DNA of 64,000 nucleotides from Fibrobacterota bacterium (GTDB taxonomy: Bacteria; Fibrobacterota; Chitinivibrionia; Chitinivibrionales; Chitinispirillaceae). The stretch lies in contig JAEWVR010000012.1 in the NCBI GenBank assembly GCA_023459055.1, positions 1-64,000 of the forward strand. The letters are read 5' to 3'. The position numbers and the translations under genes are program-made. This document shows, piece after piece, positions 34,177-43,136 of this stretch (positions are counted from its first letter, which is position 1; each line of letters opens with the position of its first letter). Below the pieces are notes generated by a model that saw only the letters and a list, made by a program, of their open reading frames with translations, was not told where the DNA came from and searched no databases.

Positions 34177-34344
34177 TCATCTTCTTGCAGTAAACAATTG
34201 TACATGAAGGTGTCTTTTACCTAAAAGCAGGCCGAAGATGGCTCCAAATACACTACCAATGAGTCTGTTAAGGATAAATCCAATGATCACGGACACTAAA
34301 ACAAATGCAACTTTGAAAGGCAGGGAAATTAATTTTACTATCAT
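34177..34344 (-). CDS. Small membrane protein (55 residues)
   Basis: A 55-codon gene behind the cyclase: MIVKLISLPFKVAFVLVSVI, then IGFILNRLIGSVFGAIFGLL and a basic end (GKRHLHVQLFTARR). GGAG lies five bases before the ATG, and the start is eight bases after the cyclase stop, so it is translated from the same mRNA. One long or two short hydrophobic helices with Gly-spaced packing (GSVFGAIFG) suggest a membrane microprotein that may act on the cyclase. No homologue can be named from the sequence. Confidence 0.72.
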   Translation of the reverse strand: MIVKLISLPFKVAFVLVSVIIGFILNRLIGSVFGAIFGLLLGKRHLHVQLFTARR

Positions 34345-34352
34345 AGTAACTC

Positions 34353-37280
34353 CTATTTTGAGGTTAATTTACTAACACCATCCCAGTCGTCTCCCGGTGG
34401 ATTGTTTTTGTAATACTCGCAATAACTGATTATTTTCAGTGATGGAGTCATTCCTCCCGGAGCAATTGTTCTGTATGGTTCAATATCATGTGCTTTTTTA
34501 AGAATATCAACAGCTGCATCCCATTGCTGTTTATAGAAAAACGAGAGTCCATCATTGTAAAGCGGCAGCAATTCCTCGTAGTCTGCAGTAAGTGTTGCTT
34601 TCTCTGAAATCAGCTCGTAGACAACAACGGGTTCACTTTTTCCGACAACCTGTATTTTATCAACCTGGCGAACAACAAAATGATCTTTTACAAGGTCGTA
34701 CGTTGCCTCACTTATTAATGTGTAAACACCAAATTGCTTAGCAGCACTTTCGAGTCGTGCTGTCAGATTTACAGCATCACCCATAATTGTATAATTTTTC
34801 CGTATTGATGATCCCATATTACCTGCGGTAATAATCCCGCTGTTAATACCGATTCGCATTCTCATCTCATGAACAATCGGCGGCCATTTATCACCTTCAT
34901 GGATCCATTTATTTCGAAGTTTAGCAAGAGCACTCTGCATATCAAGAGCTGTCAGACAAGCCTGATATGCATGGTCATCCATCTGCATTGGTGCCCCGAA
35001 ACATGCGATAATTGCATCACCTTCGTACTTGTCAAGTGTACCATAATGCCTTAGCAGAATATCGGTCATCTCGCCAAGGTATTCATTTAACAGTTCTACA
35101 AGACGTGTTGGCGAACCAAGTTTTTCCGAAAATGTCGAGAAACCCTGTATATCGGTAAAGAATGCACTCCGCATACCTTCATCACCGCCAAGTGCCGGTT
35201 GTTTACGATTTTTATACATTATGTCAATAAGTTCCGGGGAGAGGTATTGTTTAAAGGTATTTTGTAAAAATTGCCTGTTCCGTTCCTCTGTTATATACCT
35301 GAAAACCATTACGGCAGAGAATGAAAATATAATCGTAAGTAATGGTCTGGCTATTTCTATCCAGATTTTGTTTTCCGAGAATAAATAAAAAGCAATAAGT
35401 CCATATACAAATAGAGAAAATAATGATATGATTATTCCGATGAGTGGTTTGAACATGTATGAGATAAAACCGATACACATGCCGATAATCAGAAGAATTG
35501 CAAAATTATGTATGTCCGAAAGACGGGTGATAAATGTATTGGTAAGCAGTGAGTTCATGATACTCGCATGTACTTCCATACCAGGATATTGTTTGTCAAT
35601 TGGAACGGTTTTAAGGTCAAAAAGGGCATTTACCGAAGAACCCACAATATAGATCTTTCCATCAAGTTCTCCCTGTATCGTATTGTTTAAGATATCGTAG
35701 TAGCTGTAATATTTGAATGGAACTTTTTTAGGTCCGAAAAAGGTAATAATGAACTCATTTTTTGGAGTCAATGGTATTTGAACACTTTTTCCGAAATCCT
35801 GGCGCATACCGGGGAGAATTGATTCGATACCGCGCATTCCAAATTCGCATAATTGTTCAAGAGCTTCATCCCGTAAAACAGGAAGACTTGACAATAAGTG
35901 CCCCTTATAGAAACTTATACCGAAGTTATGAAGAACAAGACGCCGTTCCCCTGGCTTGACAAATTCGAAGTCTTCCCGGGTAAGCATTGATAATGTTAAC
36001 ATATCCGAATCGCTAAAGTACCACTCCTGTGCATCAATTGGTGCGTTTATGACAAATTCGGATTCAGAATCTTTCACAAGGAAAATATCCGGTCCAAGTT
36101 CGATCGTGTCGTTCTCTTGCATGGAAAGCATTTTTTTAAAATTATTATTGTATAAAGCATTGACAATTTGCGATGGTATTAGACCTGGAATTGTCATTTC
36201 AAGGGCTACGGAACCTGATAAATTTCTGCTGGCAATAACCTGTTTAGTAATCGTTCGTGTTTTTCTATCTTTATAGTTGAGTATTGTATCTGCGTTGTTA
36301 CAAAGTATCCGTACCATTGCCATTGTCACATCCGGATATGAAAACGAATAAGTACTGTCACTATTACGTATAATCTTGAATGGTTTTCCAATGTCAATGT
36401 AACGCCCCGGTTCAAAGACAATTTCATCATTGGGTGTACCGAAAAGAGTAACGATTGTCCGGAGACTTATCGGAAGATACACGGGATCAAATTGACGAAA
36501 GCGGAGTAAAAGAGGAATTTCACGGACATACCCGTCATCATCATTTGGTTCAACCATAATATGGCCAATATCTCTTGATGCCTGCGCAAGTGCCGGAAAT
36601 GTGCCATCAAGCATGTTGAATACGGATCGTAATTTTGATACCTTTTCGGGAGGAAAATGCAGTGCCGACTGTGGCTTTAATTCGTTATGCCACTCCAGTG
36701 ATGTACGATATCGAAGCTGTGTTCGTGATAACGGAGAATAGACGGATGTGTCTGTCAAGTAAATGCCAAGGTACGTTCTGCCGGAACGCTTGATTGCATC
36801 TGTAAACTGTTTGTCATAATTTACAGACAACAAAATGGAACGCTGAATTTCCGGCGACAGTTTTATTGATGGAAACTGATTTTGAAAATTGTCAAAAAGT
36901 GTCTGAATGCGTTTTTGATACGTGCTGTCTTCAGGATTAGAAAAAAAGATATCAAAGACTATCGCTGCAGGAAACTGCTTACAGAGCGAATCGAGCATGT
37001 GTGCATGGTATGATCTGTCCCAGTTATGATAGAGCCCCATTTTTGCCATACTGCGGTCATCAATATCAATCATGTTGATTCCATAGTGTGTAAAATCCTG
37101 AATGGAATCAAGCTGGCCTTTTGACTTAAGATCAAATTCAAATTTGTAGCGCACATAGTAGGATATGTTTTCAAGCCGATCGAAGAAACCGGGCATAAAA
37201 TAATGGGTAAAGAGTGCAACAATACAACCTGCAATAATTCCTACAGACAGGCTTTTAAGGATTTTTTTAAGATGCTCCAT
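34353..37280 (-). CDS. CHASE2-domain adenylate/guanylate cyclase
   Basis: 975 residues. An N-terminal membrane segment (about 12-30) and a large extracytoplasmic CHASE2 domain (about 35-590) are followed by three membrane helices (about 600-665, FAILLIIGMCIGFISYMF and so on). The class III nucleotide cyclase domain comes next (about 705-890: FFTDIQGFSTFSEKL, DKYEGDAIIACFGAP, MRIGINSGIITAGNMGS, IMGDAVNLTARLE), then a C-terminal TPR-like tail (about 905-975). Both metal-binding Asp residues are present. The sensor domain presumably binds a periplasmic signal, and the product is cAMP or cGMP. It is transcribed with the downstream small membrane protein. Confidence 0.88.
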   Translation of the reverse strand: MEHLKKILKSLSVGIIAGCIVALFTHYFMPGFFDRLENISYYVRYKFEFDLKSKGQLDSIQDFTHYGINMIDIDDRSMAKMGLYHNWDRSYHAHMLDSLCKQFPAAIVFDIFFSNPEDSTYQKRIQTLFDNFQNQFPSIKLSPEIQRSILLSVNYDKQFTDAIKRSGRTYLGIYLTDTSVYSPLSRTQLRYRTSLEWHNELKPQSALHFPPEKVSKLRSVFNMLDGTFPALAQASRDIGHIMVEPNDDDGYVREIPLLLRFRQFDPVYLPISLRTIVTLFGTPNDEIVFEPGRYIDIGKPFKIIRNSDSTYSFSYPDVTMAMVRILCNNADTILNYKDRKTRTITKQVIASRNLSGSVALEMTIPGLIPSQIVNALYNNNFKKMLSMQENDTIELGPDIFLVKDSESEFVINAPIDAQEWYFSDSDMLTLSMLTREDFEFVKPGERRLVLHNFGISFYKGHLLSSLPVLRDEALEQLCEFGMRGIESILPGMRQDFGKSVQIPLTPKNEFIITFFGPKKVPFKYYSYYDILNNTIQGELDGKIYIVGSSVNALFDLKTVPIDKQYPGMEVHASIMNSLLTNTFITRLSDIHNFAILLIIGMCIGFISYMFKPLIGIIISLFSLFVYGLIAFYLFSENKIWIEIARPLLTIIFSFSAVMVFRYITEERNRQFLQNTFKQYLSPELIDIMYKNRKQPALGGDEGMRSAFFTDIQGFSTFSEKLGSPTRLVELLNEYLGEMTDILLRHYGTLDKYEGDAIIACFGAPMQMDDHAYQACLTALDMQSALAKLRNKWIHEGDKWPPIVHEMRMRIGINSGIITAGNMGSSIRKNYTIMGDAVNLTARLESAAKQFGVYTLISEATYDLVKDHFVVRQVDKIQVVGKSEPVVVYELISEKATLTADYEELLPLYNDGLSFFYKQQWDAAVDILKKAHDIEPYRTIAPGGMTPSLKIISYCEYYKNNPPGDDWDGVSKLTSK

Positions 37281-37637
37281 TGCCGCACTTTCCGGGTAAT
37301 GATGAATTTATGTTATAAGTTGCTGTAATGATATACTTTAGATCGTTTTATAACCGGTAGAATTTAATTATACATTGCTAAAGTGAAAAGGGCAAGGGTG
37401 GGGCGTGACTAGTGATGCGTAACCGGTGACAAAATTAAACAGTTCTGGAACAATACTCTATCGTCAATTTTGCTATAATTCAATTTCAGACAATTTCTTT
37501 CTTTTTTCGGAAATAGTTACTACAACATTTCTATATGCAAACAAGTATTTTTCATGTAATGGAGTAGGATATCCCGGACACTATAACCATTCGGGTCTCA
37601 AATAGATCTGAGTACTTTTTTTGTAAGAGGAGCTTTT
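37281..37637. other. Divergent promoter region, cyclase / GH30
   Basis: About 357 bp. AGAGGAG (37625-37631) is the ribosome-binding site for the GH30 gene. A TATAAT sequence at about 37472 may be part of a promoter, but no convincing -35 box is visible. No RNA or repeat seen. Confidence 0.4.
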
Positions 37638-39068
37638 ATGAAACGGTTGCTGATCACTCTTGTACCTTGCATTCTATTGTTGCCATTATCAGAAATTAAG
37701 GCTGAAAAGGGAAACGAAAATTCCGAAGGTAAAATATCATACATAATTACTTCCGGTGAGAGTATTCGTGTAGAAAAAAATAAACTTGTTACATCCTTAA
37801 TATCAAAAAAATCGGATTTCATGGTTACAACATCGGAAGCGAAACAACGTATTTCAGGGTTTGGTGGTGCGTTTAACGAACAGGGGTGGGAGGCCCTTGA
37901 CAAACTGAACGAGAGTGAAAGGCAAAAAGTACTCAATGCTATATTCAGTCCCGGTGAAGCAAATTTCTCCTACGGAAGAATTCCGATCGGTGCGAGTGAC
38001 TACGCACTTGAGCGTTATACACTTGCACCTGTCAAAGATGATTTTGATATGACAAATTTTACGCTCGATCGCGATAAACTATATCTGATCCCCTATATAA
38101 AAGCAGCGCTGGCGATCCGGCCAGATCTGAAACTTTGGGGATCGGTGTGGACCCCTCCTATCTGGATGAAAGATAACAACGACTATGAAGCAGGGAAGTT
38201 TATTGATGACCCCAGATACTACAAGGCATATGCCCTTTACCTTGCAAAGTTTGCTGAAGAATATGGAAAGCTGGGTATGAATATAACATCGGTTGCAGTT
38301 CAAAATGAACCTACAGTGGTAACCGGCTACCCTAATGGCGGGTGGAAACCGGAACAATGGCGTACGTTTATAAAAGACTTTATGGGTCCGACTTTTGCAG
38401 AACGTAATCTGTCAACCAGTATCATGCTTGGAACTATTAATGATGGCAAATATAGCAGCTTTCTTAAGACTGTTCTTGATGATCCGGATGCTAAAAAGTA
38501 CGTCGGTATCGTCGGACTTCAATGGAATGCCGATACGCAGATCAAAGAACTTTTAGCGAATCATGCCGGAATTCCAATCATGCAGACCGAGACCGATTGC
38601 GGTAACTGGCACTGGTTACCGGGTTTTAATCCTGACCATGCAGCAAACGATTTTAAATATGCAGCCTACACATGGACACGCATGAAAAGTTATTTTTCCA
38701 AGGGCGCTGAAAGCTATATGCTCTGGAATATTATCCTTGATCAGCATGGTATGAATATCGATAAAATAAAACGCTGGCCCCAGAATAGTGCTATTGTGAT
38801 TGATACGAACACTAAGAAGGTCACCTATACTCCGATGTTCAGGGCGTTCGAACACTTCAGCCGCTATATTCCCGCAGGATCACAATATGTTGGCACAAAG
38901 GGTTCCTATGAGTCAGCGATTGCTTTTACCACTCCCGATGGCAGTATTGTTGTCGAGCTTTTAAACGAGCATAAAAAGAAACGCATTGTCACTGGTAATG
39001 TTGATGGTAAATTTTATTCGATAGAAATCCCGCCAGAAAGTTTTGCTACACTTATCTTAAAAAAATGA
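37638..39068 (+). CDS. Secreted GH30 glycoside hydrolase
   Basis: 476 residues with a signal peptide (about 1-22, ending EIKA). The GH30 catalytic barrel starts FGGAFNEQGWEAL (about 76) and holds the acid/base Glu in VAVQNEPTV (about 224) and the nucleophile Glu in MQTETDCGN (about 317). The C-terminal beta-sandwich domain (about 400-476) is typical of GH30. Members include beta-1,6-glucanases, glucosylceramidases and xylanases. The pattern KLWGSVWTPPIWMKDN fits the glucanase or glucosidase branch rather than GH30 xylanases, but the subfamily cannot be fixed by eye. Preceded by AGAGGAG. Confidence 0.88.
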   Translation: MKRLLITLVPCILLLPLSEIKAEKGNENSEGKISYIITSGESIRVEKNKLVTSLISKKSDFMVTTSEAKQRISGFGGAFNEQGWEALDKLNESERQKVLNAIFSPGEANFSYGRIPIGASDYALERYTLAPVKDDFDMTNFTLDRDKLYLIPYIKAALAIRPDLKLWGSVWTPPIWMKDNNDYEAGKFIDDPRYYKAYALYLAKFAEEYGKLGMNITSVAVQNEPTVVTGYPNGGWKPEQWRTFIKDFMGPTFAERNLSTSIMLGTINDGKYSSFLKTVLDDPDAKKYVGIVGLQWNADTQIKELLANHAGIPIMQTETDCGNWHWLPGFNPDHAANDFKYAAYTWTRMKSYFSKGAESYMLWNIILDQHGMNIDKIKRWPQNSAIVIDTNTKKVTYTPMFRAFEHFSRYIPAGSQYVGTKGSYESAIAFTTPDGSIVVELLNEHKKKRIVTGNVDGKFYSIEIPPESFATLILKK

Positions 39069-39077
39069 TTAATATGG

Positions 39078-39102
39078 GGGTGATTCAATTTTTGAGTCAC
39101 CC
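39078..39102 (+). terminator. Hairpin after GH30 gene
   Basis: GGGTGATTCAA / TTGAGTCACCC with one mismatch and a three-base loop, ten bp after the stop codon. The following sequence is not U-rich, so it is a weak or Rho-assisted terminator. Confidence 0.5.
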
Positions 39103-39366
39103 ACAGTCTGTTTATAAACTAAAATCGCCTGACATGTTTTCAAAACCCGCTTTGTTTTACACAATGTTTTACTCTGTCAACCACCCGTTACCCGTCACCC
39201 GCCACTGTACCGGAAACGTCTGATGTGCGGATCCTGAAAAACATAATTTATTGACAAGTTCAAGCTGGGCATAAAACATATTAAGTATGCTTTTATGGTA
39301 TTTTTCTATGTGTGGATGTCTGGTAGTTGAGTCGGTTTTAACTAATGCTGCAAAAAGGAATAATGA

Positions 39367-39969
39367 ATGAATTTAGCTACAATGCTTACAGTATCCCGAG
39401 TCGCTGTTGCCCCGGTTTTTGCCTATGTATTCATTTCCGGATACGGTAATGAACAATCCGGTGTTGCATGGCTTTGGATCTCATTAGCGCTTTTAACACT
39501 GATTGAATTGTCAGATATGTTTGATGGCATGGTGGCCCGCAGTCGTAAAGAGGTGACAGATTTTGGAAAGGTCTGCGATCCCATAGCTGACAGCGTTTCT
39601 CGTCAGACGGTGTTTATTGCCTTTTTATTGACAGGAATAATCCCGCTCTGGATGTATCTGATATTTTTCTATCGTGATGCATTTATGCAGCTTTTACGGA
39701 TAGTCTGTGCAAGCAATGGTATCGTACAGGCGGCAAGAGTATCGGGTAAATTAAAAGCGGTTTTCCAGGCAATCGCGTCGTATGTGATTGTCGGGATCAT
39801 ACTGCTTAATAAATATGGAATCGACATAATTCCACTTCAAACAGGTGGATATCATACCGGGTTCTGGGTGATGCTTGCAGTGGCGCTGTATACGGCGTTT
39901 TCAGTTATTGATTATATTATTCCAAACCGGCATGTGTTTGCAAAAGTGATGCAGCCGAAGAAGGGGTAG
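39367..39969 (+). CDS. CDP-alcohol phosphatidyltransferase (PgsA-like)
   Basis: 200 residues with five or six membrane segments. The CDP-alcohol signature D-x2-DG-x2-AR-x8-G-x3-D-x3-D is complete in DMFDGMVARS...DFGKVCDPIAD (about 56-81). Enzymes of this family transfer a phosphatidyl group from CDP-diacylglycerol, most often to glycerol-3-phosphate (PgsA) or serine (PssA). The N-terminus MNLATMLTVSRVAVAPVF is PgsA-like. Lone plus-strand gene, and the ribosome-binding site is AAAGGAA. Confidence 0.85.
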   Translation: MNLATMLTVSRVAVAPVFAYVFISGYGNEQSGVAWLWISLALLTLIELSDMFDGMVARSRKEVTDFGKVCDPIADSVSRQTVFIAFLLTGIIPLWMYLIFFYRDAFMQLLRIVCASNGIVQAARVSGKLKAVFQAIASYVIVGIILLNKYGIDIIPLQTGGYHTGFWVMLAVALYTAFSVIDYIIPNRHVFAKVMQPKKG

Positions 39970-40022
39970 CGGGGACAGGAAGAATCCAGAATTTAGAATC
40001 CAGTATCCAGCAGGCCCCGTAG

Positions 40023-40043
40023 CCAGAGCCCTTGTGGCTCTGG
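40023..40043. terminator. Hairpin between convergent genes
   Basis: CCAGAGCC-CTTGT-GGCTCTGG, a perfect 8-bp stem between the convergent phosphatidyltransferase and ABC transporter genes, followed on the plus strand by AATCTTT. Probably terminates the plus-strand gene. Confidence 0.5.
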
Positions 40044-40066
40044 AATCTTTAGCAGAAACAAAGAAA

Positions 40067-41950
40067 TCACGAATCACGATGATTCGCGAACTGTATATCA
40101 TAAAAATATTTGTATCGTTTACCAAGTGCGAGAAGATCATCGTGAGTGCCTTCCTCGACGATTTTACCGGCTTCAAGAACTATAATCTTGTCTGCGTGGC
40201 GAATTGTTGAAAGACGATGTGCTACAACAAGGGCAGTGCGGGTTTCAATAAGCGTGTTAATTGCAGTTTGAACATATTTTTCCGATTCTGTATCAAGTGC
40301 CGATGTTGCTTCATCAAGAATGAGTACCGGCGGGTTTCTAAGCAGCGCGCGGGCTATTGATAAGCGTTGACGTTGACCACCGCTTAACATCACTCCCCGT
40401 TCACCGATAATTGTATCAGGCCCCTTAGGCATCCTCTCAATGAATTCCCATGCATTTGCAGCTTCAGCGGCACCTTTGACCTGATCAAAGGTTGCATTTT
40501 TGATACCGTACGCTATGTTATTAAACACTGTATCATTAAAGAGAACTGTTTCCTGAGAGACAATGCCGAAGAGATGGCGAAGTCCGACAAGATCCATACC
40601 GTTAATATCCTTGTTGTCAATTAGAATCTGCCCCGAGGAGACATCATAAAAGCGCGGAACGAGATCAAGGATCGTACTCTTACCAGCACCGCTTGAACCG
40701 ACCAGTGCAACGATGGACCCTTTTTTAATCGTGAAATTAATTCCTGAAAGTACCAGCTCTGTTGTTCCCGGGTAGGTAAAATTGACATTTCGAAACTCAA
40801 TCTGATTGTTAAACTCAGGCACATTCTCCTGCTTCAGTTCAATAAGCAATTCCGGTTTTGAATCAAGAACTGAAAATACGCGTTCAGCTGCCGAAAAACC
40901 CTGATTGAGCTGATTATTGACATCGGTAAGGAGTTTTAACGGTTTAAAAATTGAGAATAAAATAACAAGAAAACGCATGAAATCTTCAGCCCTGAAACTT
41001 GACGACGAGATTGCCTGATGACCGCCGTACCAGATCAGGATAATTACTGCTGCAACACCAACGACTTCAGTGAATGGACTTGATAATGCACCTATTGCTG
41101 ATGAACGATAGGAGTGATGAATAAAGTAATCATTTTCTTTGGAGAATTTTTTCGATTCGATACCATTCATGTTGAACATTTTTACCGCACGAATGCCACC
41201 AAGCGTTTCGTGAAGTATTGAAAGTAAACCAGCCATATATTCAAGCACCCGTTTACTGCGCCGGCGAACCGCACGACCGATACTGCCGATAAAGATACCC
41301 AGAAGAGGAAATATAAGGAACACAATAAGCGTCAGTTTAAAATTAATAATAAAAAGCAGGCCGATAAAACAAAGTAGCCTCATGGGTTCTGTAAACAGCT
41401 TGTCAAGTGTTCCTGTAATTGATGCGTTAATGCTCTGGATATCATTTGTTATCAGTGAGAGCATGTTTCCGGAACGTGAACGGTCAAAAAAGGAGACCGG
41501 TAAACGCATCGCATGATCATAGAGCTGGTTACGCATATCCTTGACAATGTTTAAATTGAGCTTTGTGGTAACAAGCGACTTCGTATAGATAAAAATATTT
41601 TTACCAAAAAAAGTAATTGCCATCATGGCACACACAAATTTTAGTGTGTCAAGCGGGTCGTCTTTGCGTATGAGAACCCATGAATAGTATTTAAGTGACT
41701 CATTACAATAGGTAAGAAATGTACTGTGATCGCTGATAATGGAACCGATCCCCTTGAAGTCATAGTGTGGTTTGACAAGAGCCGTTGTATCCGGCTGGAA
41801 GATCGTTTGTACGACATTGATGCCAAACCAGAGCGATGATGCCTCAAAAATAACAACAAGAAATGAAAGAATAAGTGAAAGCAGTATCCAGGGCCAATAT
41901 ACAAGGAGGTATGAAAGCATTCTCCGGTAAAGTGCTGCATTTTTTTTCAT
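40067..41950 (-). CDS. MsbA-like ABC exporter
   Basis: 627 residues, half-transporter with fused membrane and ATPase domains. Six membrane helices (about 15-345) with a characteristic coupling region. Nucleotide-binding domain: Walker A LVGSSGAGKST (about 420), Q-loop GIVSQETVLF, signature LSGGQRQRLS (about 525), Walker B VLILDEATSALD. Members flip lipid A precursors or other lipids across the inner membrane as homodimers. The long extracytoplasmic insert after helix 1 (about 40-90) and lack of genetic context leave the substrate open. Confidence 0.85.
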   Translation of the reverse strand: MKKNAALYRRMLSYLLVYWPWILLSLILSFLVVIFEASSLWFGINVVQTIFQPDTTALVKPHYDFKGIGSIISDHSTFLTYCNESLKYYSWVLIRKDDPLDTLKFVCAMMAITFFGKNIFIYTKSLVTTKLNLNIVKDMRNQLYDHAMRLPVSFFDRSRSGNMLSLITNDIQSINASITGTLDKLFTEPMRLLCFIGLLFIINFKLTLIVFLIFPLLGIFIGSIGRAVRRRSKRVLEYMAGLLSILHETLGGIRAVKMFNMNGIESKKFSKENDYFIHHSYRSSAIGALSSPFTEVVGVAAVIILIWYGGHQAISSSSFRAEDFMRFLVILFSIFKPLKLLTDVNNQLNQGFSAAERVFSVLDSKPELLIELKQENVPEFNNQIEFRNVNFTYPGTTELVLSGINFTIKKGSIVALVGSSGAGKSTILDLVPRFYDVSSGQILIDNKDINGMDLVGLRHLFGIVSQETVLFNDTVFNNIAYGIKNATFDQVKGAAEAANAWEFIERMPKGPDTIIGERGVMLSGGQRQRLSIARALLRNPPVLILDEATSALDTESEKYVQTAINTLIETRTALVVAHRLSTIRHADKIIVLEAGKIVEEGTHDDLLALGKRYKYFYDIQFANHRDS

Positions 41951-42005
41951 AAGTCAAACTGCTTTTTCCGGAGAGCTGAAAATTCCAGCATAATTCACCG
42001 GTAAA

Positions 42006-42731
42006 TCAGGAATTTTCCTTGGATCTGTCTTCCCATATCAAAATCGATCCGCAGTTCTGGCAGAGTATCATTTTCAATCCGCGTTTGATCTCATTAAGAA
42101 GTTGAGGCTCAAGCACTTTGTAACAAATTCCGCAGGTTCTTGTAGCAACATAACTGATTGCCTTGCCATTTTTACGTTTTTTACGGATCAGATCGTATGA
42201 ACGAAGGTACTGTTTGCTGATCTTTGGAAAAACGACATCACGTTCTTTGGTAATTTCAGCAATTTTAGAATCAATTGAACCGATTTTTTCCTTAAGATCA
42301 GCAATTTTCGGTTCGTTTTCACTTTTTATATGGTCATAGTCTGCATTGCATTTATCGACGTTTGCCTGCATTTTGGTGATATCATCAAGAAGATTTTTTC
42401 TTCGGGTTTCCGCAGTTGCCAGCATATGCTTCTGAGCTTCAATTTCTGCATGAACAGCATCATATTCGCGGTTAGTCTTAATGGAATTAAGACGTTCCTG
42501 GCTTTTGTCAAGCTGTGATTTTACTTGTTCAATCTGATCTTCAAATGTTTTCTTTTCCGATTCTGATTTCTGGAGCTTTTTTGAAGCATGATCGAGTGCA
42601 TTTTTTGCTTTTGCAATCGCCTGTTCAAGTTCTGTAACAGCTGAGGGGTATTGCTCCTGAGCCAATTCCTGTTCGCGGATGCGAAGGTCTATTTCCTGAA
42701 GCTGTACGAGGTATTCAAGTTCCTGATTCAT
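42006..42731 (-). CDS. Coiled-coil zinc-ribbon protein (DUF164/FlgZ-like)
   Basis: 241 residues. A long antiparallel coiled coil (about 5-170) precedes a C-terminal C4 zinc ribbon, CGICYKVLEP...CQNCGS (about 198-228). This is the zf-RING_7/DUF164 family (Helicobacter HP0958/FlgZ, Chlamydia CT398). Members have been linked to sigma-54 binding, mRNA binding and secretion apparatus assembly. A role here in connection with sigma-54 would fit the nif promoters, but that is speculation. Widely conserved across bacteria, and it lies directly behind a tRNA gene. Confidence 0.85.
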   Translation of the reverse strand: MNQELEYLVQLQEIDLRIREQELAQEQYPSAVTELEQAIAKAKNALDHASKKLQKSESEKKTFEDQIEQVKSQLDKSQERLNSIKTNREYDAVHAEIEAQKHMLATAETRRKNLLDDITKMQANVDKCNADYDHIKSENEPKIADLKEKIGSIDSKIAEITKERDVVFPKISKQYLRSYDLIRKKRKNGKAISYVATRTCGICYKVLEPQLLNEIKRGLKMILCQNCGSILIWEDRSKENS

Positions 42732-42756
42732 GGTTCCTCCGAAAAGTATTACAAAT

Positions 42757-42793
42757 AAAAAAGCACCGCTATAACTACAGTGGTGCTTTTTAA
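42757..42793 (-). terminator. Rho-independent terminator behind tRNA
   Basis: AAAAAGCACCGCT / AGTGGTGCTTTTT, a 13-bp stem with one G-U pair and an 8-base loop. It is U-rich on either strand and lies between the tRNA gene and the zinc-ribbon gene. Confidence 0.85.
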
Positions 42794-42872
42794 AGTGGGC
42801 ATCTTAAAAAAAACAAATAATCACAAACCTGTGATGTTTGCAAAATGCCTCCCACCGAAAATCAAATGATAA

Positions 42873-42946
42873 TGGGCCAACAAGGACTCGAACCTTGGAC
42901 TAACGGATTATGAGTCCGCTACTCTAACCGACTGAGTTATTGGCCC
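42873..42946 (-). tRNA. tRNA with CAU anticodon (Met elongator or Ile2)
   Basis: Folds as a full cloverleaf of 74 bases: acceptor GGGCCAA/TTGGCCC, D-arm with GGTTA, anticodon stem GCGGA/TCCGT with loop CTCATAA, and T-arm with GGTTCGAGTCC. The anticodon is CAU with A37. Met-elongator and lysidine-modified Ile2 tRNAs share this loop, and I cannot separate them by eye. The initiator type is excluded by the Watson-Crick first pair of the acceptor stem. CCA is not encoded. Confidence 0.95.
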
Positions 42947-43039
42947 TAAATTTCACATAAAATAGTTTATGATACATAAAAGGGCAAGTATTATGAATTG
43001 ATGGACGAAAGTTGATAGCTGTAATTCAGTCTTTAAAAC

Positions 43040-43130
43040 AATTATGCCTCCCTGCTGCGGGAGATGCATCGGAATGGTCGGAGGACCAGGAGGATGCGTT
43101 GCCCTGAACGCAGGAGGGGGCGTTATATGG
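43040..43130. repeat. GC-rich structured segment of unknown type
   Basis: A GC-rich stretch (CCTCCCTGCTGCGGGAGATG, GATGCATC, GGTCGGAGGACC, ending AGGAGGGGGCG) in otherwise AT-rich intergenic DNA behind the GH106-like gene. It resembles the family A and B repeats in composition and in its GGGGGCG end, but is not an obvious copy of either. Confidence 0.4.
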
Positions 43131-43136
43131 GACGTA

